This document shows, one piece after another, positions 19,107 to 31,651 of a DNA stretch of 64,000 nucleotides (its first letter is position 1; each line of letters opens with the position of its first letter). Made by a program: the position numbers and the translations under genes. Origin of the DNA: Anaeramoeba flamelloides. Taxonomy: Eukaryota > Metamonada > Anaeramoebidae. The notes under the pieces were generated by a model. The model searched no databases. It had not been told where the DNA came from and worked only from the letters and a program-made list of their open reading frames with translations. The DNA lies in NCBI GenBank assembly GCA_027625915.1, contig JANTQA010000023.1, forward strand, positions 8,308,001-8,372,000, given 5' to 3'.

Positions 19107-19657
19107 GGATTACAATCCCTGAAATCTGAAAAAAGATTATATTGTGTAGTGTGTAGTAACTTGTTAATTTGGTTCTTATCTGTTGGATCTTTGTCTTTTA
19201 TATGGGTTTTAATAGTGGTTCAAAATGGCAATTTTTGACAATTTTTTTTTTTTTTTCCGAAATCCGAATTGAAGAGTATCATTTTAATAGATTGGTAGGT
19301 GTTCAAAAATAAATATTGGTTTTTGGGTTGTAGAAAAGAATCTTGATTTACTTTTTTATCAATTAACTATATGAAAAAATAAAATTTTTTATAAGCTCTT
19401 GATAAAACCAAAGTTAATTAAAAATTTCAATAAACAACACACAAACCACCTTTTTTTATAAATTAAGTTCCAATCAATTTATCTTACAGTCTTCAATTCG
19501 GATTTCGTAAAAAAAAAAAAAAATTGTCAAAAATTGCCATTTTGAACCACTATTAAAACCCATACCAAGCACAAGATCGATCAGATAAAAACCAAATTAA
19601 CAAGTTACTAGACCCTACACAAGATAATCTTTTTTCAATTTTCAGGGATTGTAAACC
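19107..19657. mobile_element. TTAA-flanked MITE, copy 1 (551 bp)
   Basis: It has inverted terminal repeats of about 165 bp, starting GGATTACAATCCCTGAAA and ending TTTCAGGGATTGTAAACC (one arm reads TTCAGGG). TTAA flanks both sides (19103..19106 and 19658..19661). The arms share AACTTGTTAATTTGGTT and GGTTCAAAATGGCAATTTTT. The unpaired centre is about 220 bp. The twin at 38333..38884 is the same length within one base. TTAA targets are the hallmark of piggyBac-type elements; without a transposase the assignment is tentative. Confidence 0.85.
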
Positions 19658-20343
19658 TTAATTGTTTCTTCCTACATTTTGTTTGAATTTGGTTTTACTT
19701 ATCGACTTACAAAAAACAAAAAGAATTGATTAAAAAAGATAAAGATCGTTTTCAAAGCTAACTGTTGTTTGTTGTAATTCAGTTTAGAGGATACTAATAA
19801 ATTTGAGAAAGGTTGCAGTCAAAAAAAAGATGAAGGATACTTTCTGATCCTCGTATGAATTCTTTCCTTTAGTGCTCAAAAAAAAACGAAAAACAAGTTC
19901 TTTCTTTCTAAAATTAACAAGTGTCGTTCGCTCTTTTATCGGGTTAACGGACTTGAACTCTTTTTATACAAAGCATTTTTCACATTTTTGATTTGAAGTA
20001 AAAAAATGTAAAAAATGAGGTGTTTTTCACAAAAACAATCTCGTTAGTTAGAATTTTTTCAAAGAAGACAGTACTTTTCTGAAAATAAATCTCATTTTGA
20101 ATGCCAAAAAGTTTTTTCTTTATTGTTTAAATTTCGTTGAAAAATTCATCAGGTAAATAAACAAATCACTTTATTACAACTACAAAACACACAAGATATC
20201 TCTTGAAAAGCATAAACTCTTTCCAGACAAATCTTCAACATTCATATTGAAGTTTCATTTTTTCTAATAACATACCAAAAGGAAAAAACTTTTCAAAATC
20301 TTTTTGTAAAAACCTAACATTATTTTCAAACAACCCAATTATA

Positions 20344-23300
20344 ATGTCTGATATTGAAGATTACCAAGAAGAATTTGACGAACTTTGCGAAAGTATTCAA
20401 AGAGAAATTACAAAATTAGAAAACGGAAAAGGTGATTCCGATGAGATCGGTTATGAGATCTCTGATCAACTGAAAAGAGCAAAAGAAGTTCTTCGAAGTT
20501 ACAAAGCAGAGTTGTCTGAATTCTCTGGTAGAAGACGTGGGGAATATGAAAGGGTAATTTTCTTTGTTTTTTTTTTTTGTTTCTTTTCTTTTGAAAAGAA
20601 CAGAAAAAAAAAAGACAAATAATAAAACAAAAATAAAAACATAACTCTTCATCTATGCAAGCAATATTTTTTTTTTTTTTTTTTTGATTTTTTGAAAAAA
20701 CCAACACAAAAAATTTTTACAAAAACTCTTTAGAAAGGTAAAGAATATAACAAATTACTTAACCAACTTTCAAACGATTTCACGATAGCAAAACAAAATG
20801 CAGCAAAGAATGAATTATTTGAAGGAAGAACAGAAAACAAAACAAAGAATTCAATGTCAGTAACAGGTTTACTTGACCAAGGACTTGAAACCCAAGATCG
20901 ATCACTGAGCTCAACAAAAAGGATGAAACAAAAAATTGAAGAATCTAAACAAGTAACCATTTGGTTTTTTTTTCATTTTATTTTTGAAATAATGATTTTT
21001 CTTTTTTCTTTTTTCTTTTTTCTTTTGCAAAAGATGACGAGTTCTTTCACATTTAAATTTAAGAGACTGTGTGGTTAATGCTAATGCAAAGAGAGGAAAA
21101 TTTTTCTTTTTTTTTTTTGGAGATGGTTTGATTTTTCAAAAAAAAAACATCGACAAATAAATTCAACAAAATATTTACCAGTTTTTAATTCACATCACAA
21201 ACAATCTCGTGACTTTTTCAAAGCTTATCCCTTTTACAACTCATTTCACCTTTAAAAGTGTTGAAAAGTATTTGAAAGGTTTGTAAATTGTCTGAAATTG
21301 TTTGAAAGTTTGAAAAGACTCAAAATTTTCGAAAAGTCATGAGATTTTTTGTAGTGCAATTACCATTTTTTAATTTTTTTGGATGATCTTGAAAGAAACA
21401 ATTGCTTGGTTTTAAAGCAAAGAAACTTTTTAAATGAGTCGATTTTCGATATGTTCCTTGAAAGAAAATGTTTTGAAAGTAGAGTTATTAGCTTATTAAA
21501 AACATTTTTTAAAAAGTGGAAATGTTCTCATTTAATTTTTGGAGTTTTGTGAACTCCACAAAGAATCCCAACATAATAGATCCAAAAATAATGTTTTTTT
21601 CTTAAAAAGCGAAAATAACCATTGTGAAAAAAATTGAGTCACTAAAAAAAATTGGGTCAATTCAAAAATTTGTTTTCGTTTTTTAAATAATAAATATTGG
21701 CAATATGATTTTTTACTGTCACAATTTTTTTTAATGTCCCAATTTTTTTTCAAAATGATAATTTTTGATTTTAATATACTTAATTCAAGAAAATCACAAT
21801 ATAAACTTTAAACTCTGATTCAATATTTACGATTATAATAAATAATAACCTTCATTTTTGAAAAAATAACAAACTTTAATAAACCAAAAAAAATTTTAAT
21901 AAAACAAGAAAATGATAAATTTGAACCTTATTTTTAAAGCTCACCCCTAAATTTTAACCAAATTAAAGTTTTTGATGCACACCGATCAAATATATACCAC
22001 AAATTCCTTCTTACAAGATTTCCCATTCATTTTTTTTTTTTTTCTTTAAAATCTCAAATAAGTGTTATTTTAGAAAACTAAATTTAGTTTTAAATACTTC
22101 TAATGACTGTGACCAGACACACTAAATGGGTATGTATACACAATTTGAATTACAAGACACAGATTTAGTCAATTCAAAATCCACTCTTTATTAGATCAAG
22201 TATTTTCAACACTTAATTCTTAACAACAAACCCAAGTCTCAAATAAGTAATACACCCAATTATTTTTTTTTTGATCGACCAGCCTTAGAATTTTTCTTGT
22301 TGAAATTATTTCTTTAAAATAGTACCCAGCACTATTATTGCCTTTCCTAAATTAGCATTTGTTTTTTAAAATGATGAAATATCAAGCCTTTTCAAAGATG
22401 ATGGTTCCACATATTTCATTAATATAATTTCTGATTTATTTATAGCATTGGGTGTATTACTGAGAAACAAAAAATTTCTATTTACAAGTTTTAAAATAAT
22501 TTTTCCAAAAAAGAAAAAAAAATTTTTTTTTTATATCATTTTCAAATTTTTGAGAGTAATTATTTCAAAAATTCACCAAAAAATTTTTTAATTAAGGTGT
22601 TAGCTTTCCCATATATTTGTCTAGATTTAAAATATAGTGTAATTGAGTGTAAATGATATTAGTGTACCAAATGGCTCAAACGACTCTAAAAAATATATTA
22701 TAAATATTATTAAATCATAAATTTTAAGATTTTTTAACTTATGATCACAATTTAAAAATTATCCTTTTTGAAATTTTTTATTAATTCCTTTCCGAATTCT
22801 AAAAATAGAAACTCAAAATAATAGTATTATGGTATTTAATAAATAATATTTAGAATTACCCAAAAGTAACTATTTTTCAAATTTTTTAATTTCCCAGATT
22901 TACTCAATTATTATTAACTTATAAAAACCAAAAGAATGAATCATTTTTGTTCCTTATACAAAACTAGTTGTAACTATCAATATATTTCCAATATGAGAAA
23001 AAAAATTGTCAAAATAATCTCTGAGTTAATTATTTAAATTATTTCAAAAAAAATGAATTTTTTAGCTACTAATCTACATTTTGAGACAAATTTAAGAAAG
23101 GTATTGTTCAAATTTGTAAGTCTGAATATTGATCATTAAACCTTTAAATTTGTCTCGAAATGGAAATTTTTTTTTCAAAATTCTTTGAATTTCTTTACTA
23201 ACAAAAGGATCATGTTTTATTTATGAGATCATCTTTTGGTACTAATTTACTAATAGAATTTTTAGAGACATTTGAACCTGGGGTACTAATGTGATTTGCC

Positions 23301-25864
23301 TTCAGTAGCAACTTACTTTAATATTAGATTTCTCAGTGGTATACGCTAATCCCTTAAGAGAATGAAAAAAACAATTTTTTGTTATTTATGTGATATAATC
23401 CAGAACTTAAAAATAAATCATTCTTTATATTTGAATCACCACACTACAAGGAAAATTTAAACACCGAAAATTAAAGTTAGCCAAAACTATACATTGGATT
23501 TCAGTTATACTTCTTTTTTCAATTCTTTTTTCAAAGTTATCATAATTTTATGTAATAAAAAAAGGAGAGCTGTTAAACTCATGAAAATCTGAATATCCCC
23601 CCCTTTTAACAAAATTCCCAAATTTTGAAAAAAACACCTAATTTTCAGGGTATTTTTTTAATGAAAAAAGTTGAAATGAATTAATTTTTGATTGAACATT
23701 AAGATTGAAAAAAGAATATATGTTGTGGCAATTTGCAGAAAACAATACGGAACGTATATAAAAACTCAAACATGGAAAAAAATAAAATGATAAAAAATAG
23801 TCCAAAAACAGATAAAAAATCAGATTTTCAATTTAATTTAGCGATATCTTTTGATTGAAATATTTTGTGCTATTTTAAAATTGAAAAAATATGTTTCTTT
23901 TTAGACTATTAAAAAAAATACTTGAAAATTATCTCTCTACTAAGCCAATTAAAAAATTCAAAAATTTTACAAATAAAAATGAAAAAAATATTACTGAAAA
24001 ATTTCATTTTTTTTTCAATTCCTATTAATATCTATTAAAGTTGTAAACCTTTTTGAAAATTGTTATGTATAATAATGTTTATTATATGAGTGTATTTCAA
24101 AAATACAAAATTTAGAGATTTTTTTTTGAAAAAATTTTCCTTGTCTTGCAATATCATACATGTTGAAATACTCTAATCTGAAAATGATTCACAAAAATAG
24201 AATCATTTATTCATAAAGAATTCACAAAATAATTAATTTGTGAATTTTTGTGTCCAAAATTTCTCGAATTCCAAGTATATGTTTAAAGCAATTTAAAATT
24301 TTATTTTATACTAGAGATTTTCACAAGATTTCCTCACTGGCTTCTTGTGTATTGGGAACATAATTTTCACAAAATGAAACAGCCGTTAAAAGTGGTAAAA
24401 TTATTATGTATTATTGATTTTAAACACACCATTTTTTATTCTTTTTATTTTTTCGTGAAAAATATTATTTTTTGTAAACAATTAAAACGAAAATGCTGTT
24501 TCATTTTTATTTATTTGTATGAAATTGAAAATCTAATACACAATTCCCTAATAACAACTTGAAAAGAAATTTCGAAAAAGATAAAAAAGGAGCAAAGAAT
24601 ATAAAAAAATTTCTTCTGGTGAAATAAAAACAATTATATATATTTTAGAATCGATTAACCTTTTGATAATCCCTGTTTTTATTTGATTGGAATTAACATA
24701 AATTTGACGTTAAACCATAAAAACAAAATACTCTTTTCACTCATTTTTTAGTGTGCAAAGGTTATAATTTATCGAATTAATATACTTTTTAAAACCCATG
24801 CCCAAATAAACTTGTCACATTACACATGCTTTACATTTTTTTTTCTCAATTTCCATAATATGTCCTTAATAAAATTAAGCACTATTTTTTTCTGATTAAT
24901 ATTTTTCGAAATTAAGAACTAACTTAATTCAATTAACCACTGTGATAATTTTTTTTAGAATAAAAACACTCTCAACTTTTGAATATCGAAAATATTTTTT
25001 GAAATTACTGTGCACTTTTTTATTTTTTTTTGAAAAATTTGGGTTGAGAAAAGTTTTAAATAAAAGAATAAGTTAATATATTAAATTAGAATGCTTTTCC
25101 AGAAAGTTTATCCTTTTAGTTTAACTTTTTTTTTATTTTACCATTTAAAACTAAAAAAAAACATTTGAGGACCAAATTAGTGCCTTTTGTGAAAAGAAAA
25201 TTCCCATAATTTAGAATTTGTTTTTGTAAATGAGTTAAAACAAGATAGTGTATCTAAAAATATACATAATTTCAAGGTTGAAATCAATGATTTTGGCAAA
25301 AAATGTTTTCAAGAAAAAGTTAAATTGAAACTTTATTTATTTTTATTTTATCATTTTGTTTTTTTAATTGTATTAATGGAAAGTATTTGATCAGTTTTTC
25401 ATTTTTAGTGTTTTTTGGTTCGTAGGGACATATTTGACAAATAAACAAAAAAAAAAAAAAAAAAAGTGTTTTTTACCTAATTATTCTCAAATAAACATAT
25501 TACGATTTCAAAATTGATTTGTAATAATAATAACTATTATTAATTAATAATTTAAAAATCTTTTTAACACATTTAATTTCTTATTTTTTATTAGGTTGGA
25601 ACAGGAACTCTTGAGGAACTTGATGAACAAACACAAAAACTTAATAAAATTGGTAAAGATCTTGATGATATTGACTCTGAATTAAAAAGGGCTGACATAC
25701 AAATTAGAATCTTTTTAAGAAGAGTTCGGACTGATAAATGTATAATGACAATGCTATGTTTAATCATTCTCGCTTTTATTGCAGTTGTTGCTTGGGTTAT
25801 CTATAGAAATTATAAAGGCGAAGGTACTCCATCTCTTGACCCAGATTCACCAGAAGATTTATAA
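20344..25864 (+). CDS. NPSN-type Qb-SNARE
   Basis: Exons 20344..20553, 20734..20952 and 25595..25864 join in phase 0 (donors GTAATT and GTAACC, acceptors TTTAG and ATTAG) to give 232 residues. The N-terminal half is helical, beginning MSDIEDYQEEFDELCESI, like the regulatory helices of Qb-SNAREs. Exon 3 carries the SNARE motif (about residues 144-188, GTLEELDEQTQKLNKIGKDL onward). TDKCIM follows, then a single C-terminal membrane anchor at about 193-213 and a short tail. TDKCIM immediately before the anchor is characteristic of NPSN11-type SNAREs and separates this from Vti1, its nearest alternative. By family knowledge it forms a four-helix bundle with a syntaxin, a Qc- and an R-SNARE to fuse vesicles; NPSN11 acts in cell-plate fusion in plants. 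The role in this organism is inference. Intron 2 is 4,642 bases and full of repeats. Confidence 0.85.
22246..22461. mobile_element. short inverted-repeat element (216 bp)
   Basis: Perfect 15-bp ends, AGTAATACACCCAAT and ATTGGGTGTATTACT, enclose non-coding AT-rich sequence inside intron 2 of the SNARE gene. No second copy was seen in the window. It is a likely MITE. Confidence 0.65.
23515..24142. repeat. dispersed repeat, inverted partner of 14539
   Basis: This is the shorter and apparently uninterrupted copy of the repeat at 14539..15345, in opposite orientation. It includes a run of seven C (complement of the G run at 15260) and TTTAAACTCATG-like flanks. It lies in intron 2 of the SNARE gene. 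Confidence 0.7.
24206..24384. repeat. dispersed repeat, copy of 1..193
   Basis: Same orientation as the window-start copy. Shared blocks include ATTAATTTGTGAATTTT, GATTTTCACAA and TTTTCACAAAATGAAACA. It lies in intron 2 of the SNARE gene. Confidence 0.7.
24838..25395. repeat. dispersed repeat, inverted copy of 51984..52545
   Basis: The reverse complement of 51984..52545 matches over about 560 bp. Landmarks are AAAAACACTCTCAACTTTTG, TAAGTTAATATATTAAATTA, TTTGAGGACCAAATTAGTG and TTTGGCAAAAAATG. It appears as a discrete unit interrupting another repeat at the second site, so it is probably mobile. The ends were not resolved to the base. Confidence 0.7.
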
Positions 25865-27879
25865 TTAAAAATACTTTCTCTGCTTAATTTTTTTTTACTC
25901 AAATTAATTTGATCATTTATAATTATTTTTTTTTTTTTTTTTTTTTTTAATTGAGATTTATTTTTATTAACTGTTTTTTTTAATAAACAAGATACTTTTT
26001 TTTTTTAAATTTTTATTCTCAATAAACAAAATTTTGTTTTTTTCATTAAAAATGTGTTTTTTTGTGGAAATTGTAAAGCTTGCGATTAATTTAGAATTTT
26101 GATGAATTTGGATATATTTCTAACAAGTTTTTTTGGCTTGAAGATAAAAAAATAATAATTGTGTGAAAAAAAAAAAATTGACACAATTTTTACTTTTAAA
26201 ATGACTAAAAAAATATTGAACTCATAAATGATTGATATGAATTTTTAAAAGCCTTTTGTAAAGGAGTATCTGAATTCCATGTTTTGTAGATAGTACTTTA
26301 ATAACTTGTAACATAATTATTAACTTAAATCAGGTTGGGCTAAGAGATCTTGTTAAAAATTTTGAATTTTAATTTTTTTTTGAAAATTTTTAATTTGGGA
26401 AAATTATTTTTACTTATCAAATATGAAATTTAACTTGAAAAGGGGTTTGGAAATTAAAAAATCCTTAAAAAAAGACCACTTGGTGAATTTTTTAAACATA
26501 CGTTGCGATTTAGGGTAGGAGTATAACTTAACTTGAAAAAAATGTGAATGGAGTTGCTTGTATAATGGATAAAATGAAATCCATTTTAATTGTACCTTGT
26601 TTTCATTTGAAAATTTTGAAAAACATTTGGATTTAATAAAGTTTTTTTACAGTTTCGATAATCTCTAAAAACCGAAAAATTGAATTATTTTGAATGTCAT
26701 TAAATACTTTGACTTTTAAATCATTTTTTCTATTTGGAAAATTTTGTTTTATTTAACAAATTTTTGTTTTGCTTATTCAAATTTTTGTTTTTCCAATTTT
26801 TCTTTTTCTTTTTTTTTTGATTTTGATAATTTTTTTGCTTAAGATCATGGGTAAAAAATAAAGATCTTTGAAAAGACAAACAATAACGAAGAAAATTGAG
26901 ACTATATAATGCCTTTTAAAATGAATTTAATTCTTAGCCAAAAATCTTATAGTTCACTTTTTTTCAGTAAAGTTCAGTAATCAAAAATCGGCCGTTCTCA
27001 TTTCAAAAACTGTAACTCTTTTTTTTTAGTTTTTTTTTTTTGATTTTTTTTAATTTTTGCAATATCAAGTTTTTATATATTTAGAATGATTTAAAAGTGA
27101 ATTTTAAAACATGTTTAATAATTTGTTGTTCTTGAATACTAAAGTATACTTTTTTTTTTTTCAATTTATTATTTCATGTGATTCACAATTTTTGAAATGG
27201 TGTTTACTTATGTATTAAAATTACAACAACTTATAGGTTTTTAAAAATTGAACATATGAATAAAAACACCATATTTTTGTCTTTTTCTATTTTTTTTTCT
27301 CTTTTTTTTCACGTTTGAACATCAAATATCCTTTCATAGATTAGAATTCACATTGTTCCAATATTGTGAGAACGTTGATCAAGTTTCAATCCTAACAGAT
27401 TATTTTTGATCAAAACTATATTTCGTTATTTTATAATGATTGCTTAGAATATTGATATCAATCAATTTTATTTTTAGATAAAAAAAAATTATACAATTTT
27501 CAAGAATTAAATTTACTGGTAATAAAAAACAATTGATTAGTTTTTTTTTATATATATTTTTATATTGGAAAAAGGTGATTTAATAATACAAAAAGAATTT
27601 AAATTAATAAATTATTTAAATGTGTTCAACATACATTTCATTAACACATGTATAACATAATAATAATAATATCATTTCATGATTTTAATTTATGTTATTT
27701 CTAAAAAATACTGTCCCCAGTCTAATGAAAAGCAAAAATAAAAATTAGATTTTCAAAAGAGATCAAAATTAAAGATTTATAAAAAATGACCTTTAGAGAT
27801 TTTCAATACCAATTTCAAAAAATAAAAAATTTCAAATTTGATAAAGAAACCTTTAAATATATTTATAACAGTAATTTGA

Positions 27880-28090
27880 ATTTTTTATGTGTTTAAAGAT
27901 TTAAAATGGAAATTATGAAATACCATTACAAGATTAAGGAATACAAGAAGAAAGCCTGAAATTGTGAAAATAGCTGGAAAAGTGAAAATTTCCAATTTTT
28001 TTTGTAAAATAAATCCTTCTGGGTAAATTTTACTGAGGCCCTTGAACTCTTCCAAGGGTTTTTTTATGTACAAATTCACATTTTTCCTTG
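27880..28090. repeat. dispersed repeat, direct copy of 39243..39455
   Basis: Shared blocks include TTGAAATGGAAATTATGAAAT-like sequence, GGGTAAATTTTACTGAG and GAACTCTTCCAAG. About 210 bp, diverged, same orientation, non-coding. Confidence 0.6.
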
Positions 28091-28454
28091 GAAAAGTTAG
28101 TCCTTAAATTGATGTACTTCCAAAAAAGTGGGGCATTTTTTTTACATTTCATAAAAAATAAACTCAGTTAGAGGGGATATTCGTGAGTTGGCAATATCAA
28201 ACCGGGTTTGATATTACTACCTGGTAAATAAATAACCTAGACATTTTATTCAAATTGTGTTTAATAAAACATTTCCCAAAAAAATAAAAAAAAAATAATA
28301 TATTTTATGGAGAAAATACTGTGGGTCCAATTTTAATTAAAAACTGTAAATATCGAAAGGTTAATAAGATTTTTCCAAACAAAAAAAAAAAAAAATCAAT
28401 TTATATGTTTTAAATTCTTATTGGAAATTTTGTTGGGTGTTAACCAGTTATGAA

Positions 28455-28640
28455 AACGATTTTTTTCAATCAAAAATAAAATAATAAAAACCAAGTTTTA
28501 CCCTAAAAATATCACTTAAAAATTGAGATCAGAAAATTTATAGTTTTTTTTTTATGTAATAATGTACTAAAAAACAAATTGAATTGTTATTAAGAATCAA
28601 TAAATGATTGTTAATCAATTTGTATATTTAAACAACTTTT
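28455..28640. repeat. dispersed repeat, direct copy of 33282..33470
   Basis: Shared order of blocks: GATTTTTTT then ATCAAAA, AATTGAGATCAGAAAA, a poly-T, and AAATTGAATTGTTAT followed by AATAAATGA. About 190 bp, same orientation. Confidence 0.55.
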
Positions 28641-29596
28641 TTGAAGATTATTTTTTATAAATATATTTTATAATTTAAATTTGAACATATTTTTTAGAAA
28701 TTGCTTATAAGAAAGAACCAAAATAAATATGAAAAATATAATAAGTACCTTTGTTCGAATATAATGCATATAGTTTAAACTGTATTTCAAAATAAACACA
28801 TGTTTTTGTTTTTTTCTGGCTGGATTATATATTAACGAATCAAAGAAACAGGTAATAAACCATCAGACAACATGATACTAATTTCTTCAAGTCCTTTTCA
28901 TTTAAAAACAATTCAAACTATTAGGGTTTAAATTTGTACATTTATCTCAAAAAAATGAGCCAATTTTTGATAAAAATTTACTATTTATAAACAAATAAAT
29001 ATCAAAAAAAATTAAGAAAATTCAGAAATATGTCTGAACAAATTCAATCCCTAACTTGTAATATACTTTAAAATATCAAGGAGTTTACCTTAAAAATTGA
29101 TAACAACTTTGACTATACTATTAAATAGTCAATTAGATGTTACATTGAAACAAGAAGAAAAAAAAGTACTTGTTGTATTTTGAAACACGGATTCTAAGCT
29201 TTGGAAACTTTTTTTTATTCAACGAACTCATTATTATTGTATAAGTATCTTTCAAAATTGTAATTTTCCTCTCAATCAAATTGGTGATACAATACCTTAA
29301 AATTTAATCTTATGTTTTCGGACTTTTAAAATCAAAAACATATTAGCCAATCAAGAGAAATAAATCCATTGGAATTCTACAACATTTAACTAGGTTAAAA
29401 ATCACTTTGAAAAATCATTTTTTCTTCTTAAAGTACTTTTTGAACTTTTTTCTTTTTTTTTTTTTTTATGAAACAACAAAAAATTAATTACTTTTTTTTT
29501 TTTTTTTTTTTTTAATTTCAACAAACTTGTTTAATTTTAATTTTTTTTTTTTTTTTTTTTTTCTTTTTTCCACAAAAGATCTCTTAATAATAAGCA

Positions 29597-29815
29597 ATGA
29601 CAACATACTCTGATCAATTCATCTGGAATATTGTCCGTAACCAAAGTTCTTTTAAAGTTCAAAAAAAGCAATACAAATTTTCAAATCACCCATGTAGCTT
29701 CAACCAAAAATACAATTTCACAAATTCAGGAATTGCTGCCCAAGGTTCTATTGGTTTAAAAAAAGGACACAAAGGAAAAGGTGTTATCTTATCTTTCAAA
29801 AAAAAAGAAGTAAAA

Positions 29816-29857
<42 letters not shown>

Positions 29858-30117
29858 CAGTCTCTTACTTTTTTATCTTTTTTTTTTTTTTATAATCTTT
29901 TTTCTTTTTAATTCAAACAACAAAGAACTTCAACAAGCCAAATAAATTCGTTTCCCAAAAAGGTTTTGAAACAAGAAACAAAGAATCAAAAAAAAAAGTA
30001 TTTGAAATCCTCAAAGAAAACAACGTCTGCCCATGTTACGAAACAAAGATCACTCGAAAATACAAAAAGCTTGGTTATGAAACAAAAAAAAAAGAAACCG
30101 AAGAAAAAAAAAACTAA
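29597..30117 (+). CDS. RPL28: 60S ribosomal protein eL28
   Basis: Exons 29597..29809 and 29926..30117 join in phase 0 (donor GTAAAA, acceptor ACAAAG) to give 134 residues, close to the usual length of about 137. The start is ATG in MTTYSDQFIWNIVRNQSSF, matching the family's conserved WxxVRNxSSF. Exon 1 continues through a Asn/Gly-rich middle to GKGVILSFKKKE, equivalent to the family's DGKGVVV segment. Exon 2 encodes the basic C-terminal half. The protein is part of the large ribosomal subunit surface and is found in most eukaryotes (missing in budding yeast). The 116-base intron contains a long pure T run. The uS9 gene starts 773 bases downstream on the same strand. Confidence 0.85.
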
Positions 30118-30890
30118 TGAATTCAACAAGTAAAACAAAAAAGCTTTATCATTAAACTTTTTATATTGATTTTTAAATTTTTTCTTTTTTTTATTTCTTT
30201 TATAGATCTTAAACTAAGCCAAATGTTTGCTCAAAAACTTATTATTGATTCCCAAAATTCTATTTGCCCAAACAACAATAAAGCAAGAATTTAGAAAAAA
30301 AAACAAAAAAAAAATAAAAAGCAAACTTTTAAAGTTTTCTAAATAACAAAAAACCTTTTTCTTTTTTTTTTTATTTATTTTTTTTTTATTATTCTTTTTG
30401 TTTACTTTTCTTTGAATCAACTTTTTCAGAACAAGGAATTAAGATCAACAGTTTTTGTTTCGTTTGCTTAAAAAAAAAAGGATACTGGCAATTATCTTTG
30501 ATCATAATTTCAGATCAAAAAAAAACCTCGAATTTCAATTTTTTTATTCAGTAATTGATGAGATTTGGTTTGCAATGGTTAACCAAATAAAACAAAACCA
30601 GTTTGTTTTTCAATGTATAGTCTACAACCTTTTTATCGTTTCTTTCCGTGGAATTTATTTGCTGAAAAAATACGTTTCAAACTTATTAACAAAGCATTTT
30701 GAATTCTTTAATTCTTTTAAATATAAGACTTAATTGAAAAGTAGATACTTAGTGGTTATAAAAAAACACACAATTTATTAAACCCATCTTTTTTGGCTCT
30801 CTCTTTTTTTAATAACCGAATTCTTTGAAATAATTTACAAAATCATTTTTTTTTAAACAATTCTTTAATATTTTACAGCGCAAAAGAATA
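30118..30890. other. spacer between eL28 and uS9
   Basis: No gene seen. An acceptor-like TTTTACAG lies 13 bases before the uS9 start, so part of this spacer may be a 5'-UTR intron of uS9. The frame at 30455..30733 looks like chance. Confidence 0.4.
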
Positions 30891-31651
30891 ATGGAAGTAG
30901 TTCAAACCTTTGGAAAAAAAAAAACAGCAACTGCAGTTGCTAGATGCAAAAAAGGAAAAGGTGTCATTAAAGTAAATGGCGTTCCACTTCATTTAGTCCA
31001 ACCAGAACCTTTAAGATTAAAATTATTTGAACCAATTTTACTTATTGGAAATTCAAAATTTGACGATCTTGATATTAGAATTAGAGTATCTGGAGGTGGA
31101 TCCGTTTCTCGTGTATATGGTAAGAAGAAAAAAAAACAAAAATTCTTTTTTTTTTGTTTGTAATTTGCATTTTTGGTTATGACTAAAAAATTGTTCTTTT
31201 AATTTCTTCTTTTTTTGCTTCAAAAAACAAAAACAAAAACAAAAAAAAAACATAAAAAAAACTTTTAATAACTAAATAGCAATCAGACAAGCCATTGCAA
31301 AATCTGTTGTTGCTTACCATCAAAAATGTAAATTTCACCCTCTTTTTTTTTTTTTCTTCTTCTTGTGTTGCTAAATTTGCTTTTTTGATTTTTTTTTTTT
31401 TTTTTTTTCTTATTTCTTTTGCATTTTTACAACCCAAAACAACCCTTAACTAATCACAATCAAAATATATTCACAACCCCAATTAAAATTTGACAAACAA
31501 AAAAGATGTTGATGAAATGTCGAAAAGAGATATCAAAAAAAAATTTTTAAGGTACGATCGATCTCTCTTGGTAAGTGATCCAAGAAGATGTGAAATGAAA
31601 AAATTTGGTGGAAGGGGTGCAAGAGCAAGAAGACAAAAATCATATAGATAA
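30891..31651 (+). CDS. RPS16: 40S ribosomal protein uS9 (S16)
   Basis: Three exons, 30891..31119, 31280..31327 and 31506..31651, give 140 residues (usual length about 146). Exon 1 starts [20 protein letters not shown], the conserved N-terminus, and contains [12 protein letters not shown]. The codon for Ala is split across intron 1 in YAIRQ, and Tyr is split across intron 2 in [11 protein letters not shown]. Exon 3 ends in [17 protein letters not shown] then [12 protein letters not shown], the conserved tail whose last Arg reaches the P-site tRNA in the ribosome. A GTAAGT inside exon 3 is not used, since the family alignment runs through it. The introns are 160 and 178 bases. Every exon junction is fixed by the protein family, making this a good reference for splice signals in this genome. 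Confidence 0.95.

Larger units (their letters stand above)
25865..29596. other. intergenic DNA between the SNARE and eL28 genes
   Basis: No supported gene. It holds two dispersed repeats (27880 and 28455), a 23-base near-perfect palindrome at 28193..28215 (AATATCAAACC, G, GGTTTGATATT) and long poly-T tracts close to the eL28 start. A short minus-strand open stretch near 28837..28905 was considered and rejected. Confidence 0.55.

Noticed and set aside
28837-28905. Minus-strand open stretch GLEEISIMLSDGLLPVSLIR before TAA
   Set aside because: Too short, with a poor acceptor context and no neighbouring exon; it could be chance or a relic.
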